Part shown: positions 18,377-27,502 of the stretch, in pieces
Layout: each line of letters begins with the position of its first letter
Numbering within the stretch: the stretch's first letter is position 1
Assembly: GCF_002213415.1 (NCBI RefSeq)
Contig: NZ_NJGU01000004.1
Span: 496,001 to 560,000 of the forward strand
Direction of reading: 5' to 3'
Origin: Herbaspirillum robiniae
Lineage (GTDB): Bacteria; Pseudomonadota; Gammaproteobacteria; Burkholderiales; Burkholderiaceae_D
Length of the DNA: 64,000 bases
The notes under the pieces: model-generated
Databases searched by the model: none
Told to the model about the DNA's origin: nothing
The model's input: only the letters and a program-made list of their open reading frames with translations
Program-made: the position numbers and the translations under genes

Positions 18377-18925
18377 ATGAGCGCCGCTTTCCTGATCCTT
18401 GACGACAACGATGTCTTCGCCGGCACGCTGGCGCGCTCGCTGGTGCGCCGCGGGTTTCGCGCCACCGTGGCGCATAGCGGCGAGGAGGCGCTGGCGGCGG
18501 CGCGCAAGGAGAGCTACGACTACGCCACCATCGACCTGCAGCTGGAGCAGGATTCCGGCCTGCAATGGATCTCGCCGCTGCGCGAGGCGCTGCCGGACGC
18601 GCGCCTGCTGGTGCTGACCGGTTACGCCAGCATCGCCACCACGGTGCAGGCGATCAAGTCAGGGGCCGACAATTACCTGGCCAAGCCGGCCAACGTGGAC
18701 TCCATCCTCTCGGCGCTGACGCATGCGGCCGAGGGCGATGCCGGTCCGGAAGCCGCGCTGCCGGCGGAAGAGGCCACGCCGCTGTCGCTCGACCGCCTCG
18801 AATGGGAGCACATCCAGCGCGTGCTGGCCGAGCACCAGGGCAATATTTCGTCCACGGCGCGCGCGCTGAACATGCATCGCCGCACATTGCAGCGCAAGCT
18901 GGGCAAGCGACCGGTCGCCAAATAA
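18377..18925 (+). CDS. regA: RegA/PrrA-type response regulator
   Basis: Response regulator of 182 residues. The receiver domain has the acidic pair DDND near residue 10 and phosphoacceptor Asp53 in TIDLQLEQDSGL. The C-terminus holds the Fis-like helix-turn-helix in which STARALNMHRRTLQRKLGK is the RegA/PrrA recognition signature. It begins 27 bases after the kinase gene and is co-transcribed. RegA homologues globally control respiration, CO2/N2 fixation and redox genes. The target set here is unknown. Confidence 0.88.
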   Translation: MSAAFLILDDNDVFAGTLARSLVRRGFRATVAHSGEEALAAARKESYDYATIDLQLEQDSGLQWISPLREALPDARLLVLTGYASIATTVQAIKSGADNYLAKPANVDSILSALTHAAEGDAGPEAALPAEEATPLSLDRLEWEHIQRVLAEHQGNISSTARALNMHRRTLQRKLGKRPVAK

Positions 18926-18970
18926 GCGCCAGGCCGGGCGCCTCCAGGCTGTAAGCAAAGGCAATCAGGG

Positions 18971-18999
18971 GCGACACCCGTCGCCGGTCGCTTTACAAT
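18971..18999 (+). promoter_or_regulatory. Putative promoter of tatD
   Basis: GCGACA and TACAAT are separated by 17 bases, and TACAAT ends seven bases before the tatD ATG, so the transcript may be leaderless. Confidence 0.5.
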
Positions 19000-19006
19000 A
19001 GCGGCC

Positions 19007-19786
19007 ATGTATATCGATTCCCATTGCCACATCAATTTTCCCGATCTCGCCGCGCGCCTGCCCGAGATTTTCGGCAAGATGGCCGAAAACAAGGTCAGCC
19101 ATGCGCTGTGCGTCTCGGTGGACCTGCCTGACTTCCCGCAAGTGCTCGCCCTGGCCGAACAGTATCCCAACATCTACGCCTCGGTCGGCGTGCATCCCGA
19201 CTACGAAGACACGCCCGAGCCCGACGTCGCGCAGCTGGTCAAGCTGGCCGAACATCCGCGCATCGTCGCCATCGGTGAGACCGGGCTGGACTATTACCGC
19301 CTGCAGGGCGATCTGGAATGGCAGCGCGAGCGCTTCCGCACCCATATCCGCGCCTCGCGCGAAACCGGCAAGCCGCTGATCATCCATACCCGTTCCGCCT
19401 CGGAAGACACCATCCGCATCATGCGCGAAGAGGGCGCCAGTCCCGATGCCGGCGGCGCGGCCGGGGTGATGCACTGCTTTACCGAGTCGCAGGAAGTGGC
19501 CGACGCGGCCATCGAGCTGGGGTTCTATATCTCGTTTTCCGGCATCGTCACCTTCAAGTCCGCCAAGGACCTGCAGCAGGTGGCGCGCACCATTCCGCTG
19601 GAACGCATGTTGATCGAGACCGACTCGCCCTACCTGGCGCCGGTGCCGTTCCGCGGCAAGACCAATGAACCCGGTTACGTGCGCCATGTCGGAGAGTTCA
19701 TCGCCGACCTGCGCGGCATTTCGGCCGACGAGGTCGCGCGCCAGACTTCCGCCAATTTCTTCAAGCTGTTCGGAATCAAACAATGA
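19007..19786 (+). CDS. tatD: TatD-family metal-dependent hydrolase/DNase
   Basis: TIM-barrel hydrolase of 259 residues. Metal ligands are visible as DSHCHINF, the ETGLDYY glutamate, the HTR and HCF histidines, and TDSPYLAPVPFRGKTNEP near the C-terminus. TatD-family proteins are 3'-5' DNases and D-aminoacyl-tRNA deacylase relatives; the YcfH-type copy usually lies downstream of holB. Its stop overlaps the ankyrin gene start (ATGA), so both are translated together. No ribosome-binding site precedes the start, consistent with the -10 box found there. Confidence 0.92.
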   Translation: MYIDSHCHINFPDLAARLPEIFGKMAENKVSHALCVSVDLPDFPQVLALAEQYPNIYASVGVHPDYEDTPEPDVAQLVKLAEHPRIVAIGETGLDYYRLQGDLEWQRERFRTHIRASRETGKPLIIHTRSASEDTIRIMREEGASPDAGGAAGVMHCFTESQEVADAAIELGFYISFSGIVTFKSAKDLQQVARTIPLERMLIETDSPYLAPVPFRGKTNEPGYVRHVGEFIADLRGISADEVARQTSANFFKLFGIKQ

Positions 19787-20466
19787 CGTCTTTGCTGGAA
19801 AAGCTCCGTTCCCGTTTTCCCCGTTTCCGCGGCCTGGGCCGCGTCCTGCTCTACACCTCGCTGCTGCTCCCGGGCGCGGCGCGCGCCGGCGCCTATGAGG
19901 ACTATTTCCAGGCGATCCGCATGGACAACGTCTACTTCCTCAAGCAGCTCATGCAGCGCGGCATGGGACCCAACCTGATCGAGCCCAAGCGCGGCTATAC
20001 CGGCCTGATGCTGGCCATCCGCGAAGACTCGATGAAGGCTTTCGAGGTGCTGGTCAACGCGCCGGACGTCAATCTGGAAGCCCAGGCCGTCAACGGCGAC
20101 ACGCCGCTGATGCTGGCCGCCTTCTATGGCAACGTGCCGGTGGTGAAGCTGCTGCTGTCGCGCGAGGTGGAGGTCAATCGCCAGGGCTGGACGGCGCTGC
20201 ATTACGCCGCCATCAACGGCAGCTCCGAGATCGTCAAGCTGCTGCTGGATGCGTCCGCTTACATCGACGCCGAGTCGCCGGACGACAAGATGACGCCGGT
20301 CATGCTGGCGGCCATGCGCGGCCGTGTGGCGGCGGTGGCGGTGCTGCGCGACGGCGGTGCCGACCTGACGCTGAAGAACAAGGACGGCCTGACCGCGCTG
20401 GACCTGGCGCAACGCTACGGCCAGGACGGCGTGATCGACGTGCTCAAGGAGCCGCCGAAGCAGTGA
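19783..20466 (+). CDS. Exported ankyrin-repeat protein
   Basis: Protein of 227 residues with a hydrophobic N-terminal segment (GRVLLYTSLLLPGAARAGAY) that looks like a signal peptide ending at residue 37 or so. It is followed by about five ankyrin repeats, for example NGDTPLMLAAFYGNVPVVKLL and QGWTALHYAAINGSSEIVKLL. It is probably periplasmic and acts by protein binding; the partner is unknown. It is translationally coupled to tatD, an association common in Burkholderiales. Confidence 0.85.
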   Translation: MTSLLEKLRSRFPRFRGLGRVLLYTSLLLPGAARAGAYEDYFQAIRMDNVYFLKQLMQRGMGPNLIEPKRGYTGLMLAIREDSMKAFEVLVNAPDVNLEAQAVNGDTPLMLAAFYGNVPVVKLLLSREVEVNRQGWTALHYAAINGSSEIVKLLLDASAYIDAESPDDKMTPVMLAAMRGRVAAVAVLRDGGADLTLKNKDGLTALDLAQRYGQDGVIDVLKEPPKQ

Positions 20467-20493
20467 GCCCCACGTCATACGTCTGTGGCAGAT

Positions 20494-20534
20494 AAAAAAA
20501 TCCCGGAGCGCCGCAAGGCGTCCGGGATTTTTTT
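20494..20534. terminator. Bidirectional terminator between the ankyrin gene and lldD
   Basis: Seven-base stem tcccgga / tccgggat extended by inner pairs around gccgcaaggc, flanked by seven A and seven T. It serves the two convergent genes. Confidence 0.88.
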
Positions 20535-20572
20535 GCGCTGTTCGCGTGCGCTCAGGCGCGCAGGGCGCGTGC

Positions 20573-21715
20573 TCAGGGCACGAGAATTTGCGGGCCGACG
20601 TCCTTGATGTCCTTGGTGCCGGTCAGGGCCATGCTCACGTCCAGCTCCTTGCGCAGGATTTCCAGCATCTGCGACACGCCTTCGCCGCCCATGGCGCCCA
20701 GGCTGTAGAGGAAAGCGCGGCCGATCATGGTGCCCTTGGCGCCCAGTGCGGTGGCCTTGAGGATGTCCTGGCCGCTGCGGATGCCGCCGTCGAACCAGAC
20801 CTCGATCTGGTCGCCCACCGCCTGGGCAATCGCCGGCAGCGCCTCGATCGACGACATCGCGCCGTCCAGCTGGCGCCCGCCGTGGTTGGACACCACCAGC
20901 GCGTCGGCGCCGGTCTGGGCGGCGATCTTGGCGTCTTCCACGTCGAGGATGCCCTTGAGGATCAGCTTGCCGCCCCATTGTTCCTTGATCCAGGCGACGT
21001 CGTCCCAGTTCAGGGTCGGGTCGAACTGGCTGGCGGTCCACTTGGAGAGGGTCTGCACGCCGCTGCCGCTGTTGCCGCCGTTGATGTGGCCGGCCAGGTT
21101 GCCGAAGGTCTTGCGTCCGCCCAGCGCCCGCAGCGCCCAGCCGGGTTTGCTGGCCAGGTCCAGCAGCGTGTCCAGGGTCAGCTTGGGCGGCACCGACATG
21201 CCGTTCTTCAGGTCCTTGTGGCGCTGGCCGAGGATCTGCAGGTCCAGCGTCAGCACCAGCGCCGAGCACTTGGCGGCCTTGGCGCGGTCGATCATGGACT
21301 TCACGAAGCCGCGGTCGCGCATCACGTAGAGCTGGAACCAGAACGGCTTCTTGGTGACGCTGGCGACGTCTTCGATGGAGCAGATGCTCATGGTCGACAG
21401 CGTGAAGGGGATGCCGAACTTCTCGGCGGCCATGGCGCCCAGCATTTCGCCGTTGGCCCATTGCATGCCGGTCAGGCCGGTCGGAGCGATCGCCACCGGC
21501 ATGGTGACGTCGTGGCCGATCATGGTGGTGCGGGTGCTGCGTTCGTCGACATTGATGGCCACGCGCTGGCGCAGCTTGATGGCGGCCAGGTCGTCGCTGT
21601 TGGCGCGGTAGGTGCCTTCGGTGTACGAGCCGCTGTCGGCATAGTCGTAGAAGGCTTTGGGAACCCGCTTTTTCGCCAGCAGGCGGAAGTCTTCGACACA
21701 GGTCATGACCGGCAT
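20573..21715 (-). CDS. lldD: FMN-dependent alpha-hydroxy-acid dehydrogenase (L-lactate dehydrogenase type)
   Basis: Protein of 380 residues of the L-lactate dehydrogenase / glycolate oxidase family, oxidising L-lactate to pyruvate and feeding electrons to the respiratory chain. Conserved parts are YDYADSGSYTEGTYRAN near the N-terminus, PTGLTGMQWANGE, WFQLYV and LTLDLQILGQRHKD. The active-site segment SNHGGRQLDGAMSSIEALP holds the catalytic His and Arg, followed by DGGIRSGQDILKA. It stands alone. L-lactate is the best guess; mandelate or glycolate are alternatives. Confidence 0.88.
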   Translation of the reverse strand: MPVMTCVEDFRLLAKKRVPKAFYDYADSGSYTEGTYRANSDDLAAIKLRQRVAINVDERSTRTTMIGHDVTMPVAIAPTGLTGMQWANGEMLGAMAAEKFGIPFTLSTMSICSIEDVASVTKKPFWFQLYVMRDRGFVKSMIDRAKAAKCSALVLTLDLQILGQRHKDLKNGMSVPPKLTLDTLLDLASKPGWALRALGGRKTFGNLAGHINGGNSGSGVQTLSKWTASQFDPTLNWDDVAWIKEQWGGKLILKGILDVEDAKIAAQTGADALVVSNHGGRQLDGAMSSIEALPAIAQAVGDQIEVWFDGGIRSGQDILKATALGAKGTMIGRAFLYSLGAMGGEGVSQMLEILRKELDVSMALTGTKDIKDVGPQILVP

Positions 21716-21936
21716 ATTGTTATCTCCGTATAAATGAAACGCGGCGTTTGCCGCCGGGCGGTGTGGACTGCAGGCACGAACCGGAATCGGGGCTGCTCTC
21801 AGGATGCGTCATCCTAGAGCAAAGCGGCGATGCGTGGGGTGAATCCATTTCCGGCTATCCATGAAAATTTTATATGAGGTCACCCCGGGCGGATATGGGC
21901 GCCAGCTTTGGATGGCTATGGATTGCGGCAAATGAT

Positions 21937-23286
21937 TCAGGGGTTTTCTTCAGGCCGGCGGGAGACCAGCCGCTTGGCCGCCGCCGTGCCGCTGCGCACC
22001 GCGCCTTCGAGCGTGGCCGGGTAGTCGCCGGCCACGTAGTCGCCCGCCAGCGCCAGCCCGGCAGGCAGGCCCGCGTTGTCCGGCCGGACCAGTCCCGGCG
22101 TGCAGGAGAAGGTGGCGCGCTTTTCCGTGATGAGCTTGCTCCAGCGGGGCGCGGCCAGCGCCGGCATGCCGAAATCGTCCGCCAGTTGCCGGACGATGCC
22201 TTGTTCCAGCGCGGCGTGGCCGTCTTCGACGGCCGTGCCGGCTGCGCTGACCACCACCGCCAGCAGGCCCGCCGGGCCGCCCAGCTGGCCGCGGTCGAAC
22301 ACGAACTGGCCCCACGCGCGGCGCGCGGGATCGTCCGCCAGCGCGTAGAACGGCTGCGGCAGCCGCAGGCCGTCGTCGTACTGCAGGTAGCAGGTGCTGA
22401 TCGGTTCGTGTTCCAGGGCGCGCAGCAGGGTGGTATCGGCGTGGCCATCGAGCAGTTGCGCGGCCGCTTCGGGGCCGGTGGCCAGGACCGCGCCGGCGAA
22501 TTCTCCCAGGCTCTCGCCCTGGCGGTCTTCCAGGCGCCAGGCGCCGGGCTCGCTGCCGGGCAGCAGGCGGCTCACGGCCGTGCCGGTGTGCGCCTGGCCC
22601 GCGTGGCGCGCCAGCCAGGCGGCGGCGGCTTTGGGCAGCAGGGCGCTCAGGTCGATGCGCGGGATCAGCATGTCCGACGCCGCGCGGCGTGCGCCAAGGC
22701 TGTCGCGCAGCACGTTCAGGAACACCCGGGCTGACGCTCGTTCGGGCGGCGTGTTCAGGGCGGCGATGCACAGCGGGTTCCACATCAGGCGGATCAGGCG
22801 CGGGGTTTGCTCGTAGCGCTCCAGCAGCTCGGCCACGCTGCAGTCCTGGTGCAGTTGCCAACCCATCCAGCGCGCGGTGCTGGAAAAGCGCGCCAGCGCC
22901 ATCTTGTCGTCGCGCCCCAGGCCTTTGGCGCGCAGCAGCGCGAACGCCACATGCAGCGGCGCCGGCAGGCGCGGCGCGGCGAAGTCCATGCCGTCGGCGC
23001 CCGCGGCCAGCGGGTAGCGCATCTGCAGCGGCAGGCGCAGCATGGCCTCCGAGGGGGAAATGCCGACCTGCTTCATCAGTTTCAGGCAGGCGGCATAGGC
23101 GCCCAGCAGGATGTGCTGGCCGTTGTCCAGCAGGCGACCGTCGGCCTCCACCCGGCGCGCGCGCCCGCCCAGCGTGCGCGATGCTTCGAAGAGGCTGACC
23201 CGATGGCCGGAGCCCGCCAGCGCCACCGCGGCGGCGCAGCCGGCCCAGCCGCCGCCGACGACGGCGTAGTGGCGCGGGGCGTTCAT
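21937..23286 (-). CDS. hpnE: Hydroxysqualene dehydroxylase HpnE
   Basis: FAD-dependent amine-oxidase-fold enzyme of 449 residues that reduces hydroxysqualene to squalene, the third step of the bacterial HpnCDE route. The N-terminal dinucleotide motif reads VVGGGWAGCAAAVALAGSGH, followed by FEASRTLGGRARR and LDNGQHILLGAY; the C-terminal FAD motif is LAGDYVAGDYPATLEGAVRS. It is the last gene of the group, 27 bases after hpnD. Confidence 0.93.
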   Translation of the reverse strand: MNAPRHYAVVGGGWAGCAAAVALAGSGHRVSLFEASRTLGGRARRVEADGRLLDNGQHILLGAYAACLKLMKQVGISPSEAMLRLPLQMRYPLAAGADGMDFAAPRLPAPLHVAFALLRAKGLGRDDKMALARFSSTARWMGWQLHQDCSVAELLERYEQTPRLIRLMWNPLCIAALNTPPERASARVFLNVLRDSLGARRAASDMLIPRIDLSALLPKAAAAWLARHAGQAHTGTAVSRLLPGSEPGAWRLEDRQGESLGEFAGAVLATGPEAAAQLLDGHADTTLLRALEHEPISTCYLQYDDGLRLPQPFYALADDPARRAWGQFVFDRGQLGGPAGLLAVVVSAAGTAVEDGHAALEQGIVRQLADDFGMPALAAPRWSKLITEKRATFSCTPGLVRPDNAGLPAGLALAGDYVAGDYPATLEGAVRSGTAAAKRLVSRRPEENP

Positions 23287-23313
23287 CGGGGAAGGGCGGC
23301 CGGCATCAGCCGC

Positions 23314-24147
23314 TCAGCCGAAGACGTAGGTTTTCCACGCCAGCCACAGCTTGCGGATGGGCGTGAGCGAGATGCGCTGGTTCAGCACGTGGTAGCCGTC
23401 GCGCTCTATCTCGTCGAGCAGGGTGCGGTAGATGGCCGCCATCATCAGGCCGGGACGCTGGGCGCGCCGGTCTTCCTTGGGCAGCAGGGCGAAGGCCTCG
23501 TCGTAGACGCCGCGGGCGCGCTGCACCTGGAACTTCATCAGCGCCTCGAACTGGTCGCTGTGGCGGGCGTTGAGGATGTCGGCCGCGGTCACGTTGAATT
23601 GCTGCAGCTCGTTGACCGGCAGGTAGATGCGGCCCTTGCGGCCGTCTTCGCCGACGTCGCGGATGATGTTGGTGAGCTGGAAGGCCAGCCCCAGCTTTTC
23701 AGCGAACAGCAGGGTGCCGCCCTGGGTGTGGCCGAAGATGCTGGCCGACAGGATGCCCACCACGCCGGCCACGTGCCAGCAATAGCGCTGCAGGCCGGGA
23801 TAGTCGAGGTAGCGGCTCTGGTCCAGGTCCATCTCCATGCCGTCGATGATGGCCTGCAGGTGTTCTCCCTTGAGCTTGTAGACGGCCACGTGGGGATACA
23901 GGGCCTTGGTCACCGGATGGCTGGGATTGCCTTCCAGCATGGCGGCGATTTCCTTGCGCCACCACATCAGCTTGGTGCGCGCCACCATCGGATCCTCGAT
24001 CTCGTCGACGGTGTCGTCGACTTCGCGGCAGAAGGCGTACAGCGCCGTGATCGCGCGCCGGCGTTCCGGCGGCAGGAACAGGAAGCTGTAGTAAAAGCTG
24101 GAACCGCTGGCGGCGGCCTTCTGCTGGCAGTATTCGTCTGGAGACAT
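23314..24147 (-). CDS. hpnD: Presqualene diphosphate synthase HpnD
   Basis: Trans-isoprenyl diphosphate synthase of 277 residues joining two farnesyl diphosphates to presqualene diphosphate. Both aspartate-rich sites are intact: FCREVDDTVDEIED and TNIIRDVGEDGRKGRIYLP. It begins MSPDEYCQQKAAASGSSFYY, as HpnD does. hpnE follows immediately. On its upstream side an oppositely oriented HDOD gene separates it from hpnC, so it needs its own promoter in 24148-24450. Confidence 0.94.
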   Translation of the reverse strand: MSPDEYCQQKAAASGSSFYYSFLFLPPERRRAITALYAFCREVDDTVDEIEDPMVARTKLMWWRKEIAAMLEGNPSHPVTKALYPHVAVYKLKGEHLQAIIDGMEMDLDQSRYLDYPGLQRYCWHVAGVVGILSASIFGHTQGGTLLFAEKLGLAFQLTNIIRDVGEDGRKGRIYLPVNELQQFNVTAADILNARHSDQFEALMKFQVQRARGVYDEAFALLPKEDRRAQRPGLMMAAIYRTLLDEIERDGYHVLNQRISLTPIRKLWLAWKTYVFG

Positions 24148-24450
24148 GGATGGCGGTGGCTGCGTGTTCGGTGCGAGGCCGGAATATGCCCGTCAAGGCA
24201 CCCGGGGCGGGCAAAATCCGGCAAAGGCGCTATGCTAGCCGAGTGCGCACGGCAGGGCAAATGCGGCAGCGGTCTCTTATTGCGGCCGCCGGCGTTGTCC
24301 ATTAAGCTCAGCGCATCGATCGCCCGCAAAAAATGATGGCAGGAGCATAAAAATCAGGGCGCCGCATGCCGATATGGATACAGGAACCGGCGAGGCAGCA
24401 CAGACCGACCGGAGCAGCGCTAGCGAACATACGAGGAGGCTGGAGACGTC
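24148..24450. other. Divergent hpnD / HDOD promoter region
   Basis: A gap of 303 bases between two divergent genes. I find no convincing -35/-10 pair. GGAGG at 24435 serves as the ribosome-binding site of the HDOD gene. No recognisable small protein or RNA was seen. Confidence 0.4.
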
Positions 24451-25287
24451 ATGGACAGACTGGAAATCTTTCGCAATATCGCATCGCAGGCCGGACGCGG
24501 GGAGCTGGTGTTCCCGGCCAACGTCAGCGCATCGATGAAGCTGCAGCAGGCGTTGTCGGATCCCGACTGCCACCTGGAGCAGGCCGCCAAACTGGTGATG
24601 GCCGAGCCGCTGGTCTCGGCGCGCACCGTGGCCATCGCCAATTCGGCCGCCTACAACCGCTCCGGCGGCGAAATCAACAACGTACGCACGGCCGTGATGC
24701 GGCTGGGCTTTCGCACCCTCAACACCATCACCACCTCGGTCATCGTCCGCCAGCTGGGGCGCACCATCAGCAACCCGGCCATGCGCATCAAGTCGGCGCA
24801 GCTGTGGGAGCATTGCGCCCACGTCGCGGCGACGGCGCATGTGCTGACCGCCAAGCTGACCAACGGCGATCCCGAGACGGCCATGTTCGCCGGCATCGTG
24901 CATGAGGTCGGCGGCTTCTACCTGCTCTCGCGCACCGATGAATATCCCGACCTGCTGGCGGGCGGCATCGAGGACTGGGCTGAATATGGGGAGAAGATGA
25001 TCGGCCGCGCCGTGCTGAAGAAGCTGGGCGTGCCGCAGCCGGTGGTCGACGCCATCGAGTCGCTGTGGCACGGCGTGCGGGTGCTGCCGCCGCAAACCAT
25101 CGGCGACGTGCTGCTGCTGGCCAAGGAGCTCTCGCCGGTGCCTTCGCCGCTGCAGCGCACCGTGGCCGAAGCCGGCATCGGCGGCGAGAACCTGGTGGAC
25201 GATTACATCGGCGACCAGTCCCTGCGCAACCTGCTCGACGATTCGGAAGAGCAGATCCGCTCCCTGACCTCGGCCTTGCTGGTCTGA
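24451..25287 (+). CDS. HDOD-domain signalling protein
   Basis: Protein of 278 residues consisting of one HDOD domain, a metal-independent HD relative found in signalling proteins. It opens MDRLEIFRNIASQAGRGE, with LVMAEPLVSARTVAIANSAA and AVMRLGFRTLNTITTSVIVR in the core. The usual HD metal ligands are not evident: the site reads GIVHEVGGFYL, so an HE pair stands where HD would be expected. A strong GAGGAGG-type site precedes the ATG. It is inserted, in reverse, between hpnC and hpnD. Its role is unknown. Confidence 0.87.
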   Translation: MDRLEIFRNIASQAGRGELVFPANVSASMKLQQALSDPDCHLEQAAKLVMAEPLVSARTVAIANSAAYNRSGGEINNVRTAVMRLGFRTLNTITTSVIVRQLGRTISNPAMRIKSAQLWEHCAHVAATAHVLTAKLTNGDPETAMFAGIVHEVGGFYLLSRTDEYPDLLAGGIEDWAEYGEKMIGRAVLKKLGVPQPVVDAIESLWHGVRVLPPQTIGDVLLLAKELSPVPSPLQRTVAEAGIGGENLVDDYIGDQSLRNLLDDSEEQIRSLTSALLV

Positions 25288-25360
25288 CAACGACTGCAGG
25301 CCTGCTTGCGCCCGTTCGGCCATCATCGGCCGCGCAGGCGTTTTTCGTTTAGTTTGTCGT

Positions 25361-26170
25361 CTACATGGTCAGGCCGCGCCAGCCCACGACCATCCAGTCG
25401 GCCTTGCCCAGTTTCGGCCGCTGGCGGAAGACATCGCCTCGCACGGCCTCGATGCGTTCCAGGATGCGCAGGCCGCCCTGGACCACCAGCCGCAACTCCC
25501 AGCCTATCCGCCCCGGCAGCCGCCGGGCCAGCGGCGCGCCCGACAGCATCAGGGCGCGAGCGCGTTCCACCTCGAACTGCATCAGCCGGCGCCAGTTGTC
25601 GCCGTCGGTCGCGGCGGCGATATCGGCTTCGCTCACGCCGTAGCGCTGCAGGTCTTCCTGCGGCAGGTAGATGCGCGCTTTTTCCCAGTCGACGGCGACG
25701 TCCTGCCAGAAATTGATCAGCTGCAGCGCGCTGCAGATGGCGTCGGAGTCGCGCAGGTTGGTTTCGCTGGCCGCGTCGTAGAGATGCAGCATCAGCGTGC
25801 CGACCGGGTTGGCCGAGCGCCGGCAATAATCGAGCAGGTCGTCGTAGCTGGGGTAACGGGTGGTCACGACATCCTGCCGGAAGGCTGAGAGCAAATCGCG
25901 AAAGGGCTGCAGCGGCAGCCGGTAATCGCGAATCGTCTGTTGCAGGCGCTCAAAGATCGGCGGCCGGCAAGGCTGGCCGGATTCGATCAGGTCCAGTTGC
26001 TCTTCATAGGCCTGTAGTGCCGCCAGGCGCTGCGGGGCGAGGGCGTCGCCTTCGTCGGCGAGATCGTCGGCGCTGCGGGCGAAGGCGTAGATTGCGGTCA
26101 CGGCCGGGCGCAGGCGGGCCGGGAGCAGCAGGGAGGCAACGGGGAAGTTTTCGTAGTGGTCGACAGCCAT
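25361..26170 (-). CDS. hpnC: Hydroxysqualene synthase HpnC
   Basis: Squalene/phytoene-synthase-fold enzyme of 269 residues, converting presqualene diphosphate to hydroxysqualene. It has FARSADDLADEGD as first aspartate motif and LINFWQDVAVDWEKARIYLP as second, plus the opening MAVDHYENFPVASLLLPARL typical of HpnC. It tail-to-tail faces the HDOD gene. With HpnD and HpnE it gives squalene, presumably for hopanoids; a squalene-hopene cyclase is not in this window. Confidence 0.93.
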   Translation of the reverse strand: MAVDHYENFPVASLLLPARLRPAVTAIYAFARSADDLADEGDALAPQRLAALQAYEEQLDLIESGQPCRPPIFERLQQTIRDYRLPLQPFRDLLSAFRQDVVTTRYPSYDDLLDYCRRSANPVGTLMLHLYDAASETNLRDSDAICSALQLINFWQDVAVDWEKARIYLPQEDLQRYGVSEADIAAATDGDNWRRLMQFEVERARALMLSGAPLARRLPGRIGWELRLVVQGGLRILERIEAVRGDVFRQRPKLGKADWMVVGWRGLTM

Positions 26171-26320
26171 GAAGGCGCTTTTTCCGGTTCGGGTCTGCTG
26201 AAGATGCTGCGGATTTTCAGCCCGAATAGTAAAGGAAAAACGGCGCGGCCCGACGGCCGACTGCGCGCGGCGGTCTCAGTCGATAGCGCGGGCCGGCCCG
26301 CATGGCCGGACAGGCGCGGG

Positions 26321-27502
26321 TCAGCCGACCGCCTGGAGCTGCGGCTCGCCGCCCGGCTGGGCCTTGTAGATTTCGTAGCCGCTCTTGCCGTTGCGCTTGA
26401 CCTGGTACATGGCGCTGTCGGCGCACTGGATGAGCTTGTGCAGGTCGCGCGCGTGCAAAGGGTAGAGGCTGATGCCGATGCTCGCCCCAAGCAGGTACTG
26501 GCGGTCGCCGACCTGCACGTGCTGCATCATCTGGGCCAGCAGTTTCTTGGCCACTTCGAAGGCCTGGTTCTCGCTCTCCAGCTGGGTGCCGATGACGATG
26601 AATTCATCGCCGCCCACGCGCGCGCAGATGTCGGTGCTGCGCACGATGCCCTTGATGCGCGCGGCGATGGCCTTGAGCACCTCGTCGCCCACATGGTGGC
26701 CGGCGGTATCGTTGATCGGCTTGAAGTTGTCGAGGTCGATGTAGAAGATCGCCACCATGTGATGCGGGCGTGTGGCCAGCAGCAGCGCATGGTCGAACAG
26801 GGTATTCATGTAGCGCTTGTTGTTCAGGCCGGTCAGCGGGTCGAGAAAGGCCATGTCCAGCGCCTTGGCCTCGGCATCGACCAGGCGCCGCTGGAACAGC
26901 GTCAGCATGGCGCCCAGCAGGGACAGGTACTGCAGCGACACCAGGATCGTGCCCAGCACGAAGCCGGTCTTGAACCAGCCGGGCTGGAAATCGATCACGA
27001 CCGGGCCCACGAGCCAGTGCACGCCCATGGCCGCGCTGGCGGCCGCGGTCATGTGCAGCCAGCCCTTGGAGTCATTGCGGCGCTGGTAGCTGAACCAGGC
27101 GATGGCGAACATGAAGCCCGCGTTCGTCACCGAGTAACCCAGGCTGCGCGCCAGCGTCGAGGCGTCCTGCGTCCATGCCGCCAGCAACCACAGCTCGGCG
27201 GCGGCGGCGGCGATCCAGAACCAGCGCTCCCTGGCGTCGATACCGAGGAATCGGCACAGGCCGGTCAGCAGCAAGGGCTTCTCGAGCACGTTGAGCACGG
27301 CGTAGGCGGTGACGATGAGCTTCATGTCGCCGCTGGGGATCAGCAGGACCAGCGTGAGGCGCGCGAGGAGCGCGAAGGAAATCGAGGCGGCCCACCAGCC
27401 CGAACCGGGATTGGTGCGCGGGACGCGGTAGGTCCAGAGGAACATCAGCAGAAACACAAGGTAAACGCTGAAGCCAAAGGTATGCACAATCTCGTACGAC
27501 AT
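26321..27502 (-). CDS. Membrane-bound diguanylate cyclase
   Basis: Protein of 393 residues. The N-terminal 210 or so residues form about six membrane helices with no recognised sensor domain, followed by a GGDEF domain (DPLTGLNNKRYM; GGDEF at residues 297-301). The active site is intact, and an inhibitory RxxD site (RSTD, 288-291) sits five residues before it, so product inhibition by c-di-GMP is expected. It has no clear operon partner; hpnC begins 150 bases beyond its stop on the same strand. Confidence 0.9.
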   Translation of the reverse strand: MSYEIVHTFGFSVYLVFLLMFLWTYRVPRTNPGSGWWAASISFALLARLTLVLLIPSGDMKLIVTAYAVLNVLEKPLLLTGLCRFLGIDARERWFWIAAAAAELWLLAAWTQDASTLARSLGYSVTNAGFMFAIAWFSYQRRNDSKGWLHMTAAASAAMGVHWLVGPVVIDFQPGWFKTGFVLGTILVSLQYLSLLGAMLTLFQRRLVDAEAKALDMAFLDPLTGLNNKRYMNTLFDHALLLATRPHHMVAIFYIDLDNFKPINDTAGHHVGDEVLKAIAARIKGIVRSTDICARVGGDEFIVIGTQLESENQAFEVAKKLLAQMMQHVQVGDRQYLLGASIGISLYPLHARDLHKLIQCADSAMYQVKRNGKSGYEIYKAQPGGEPQLQAVG

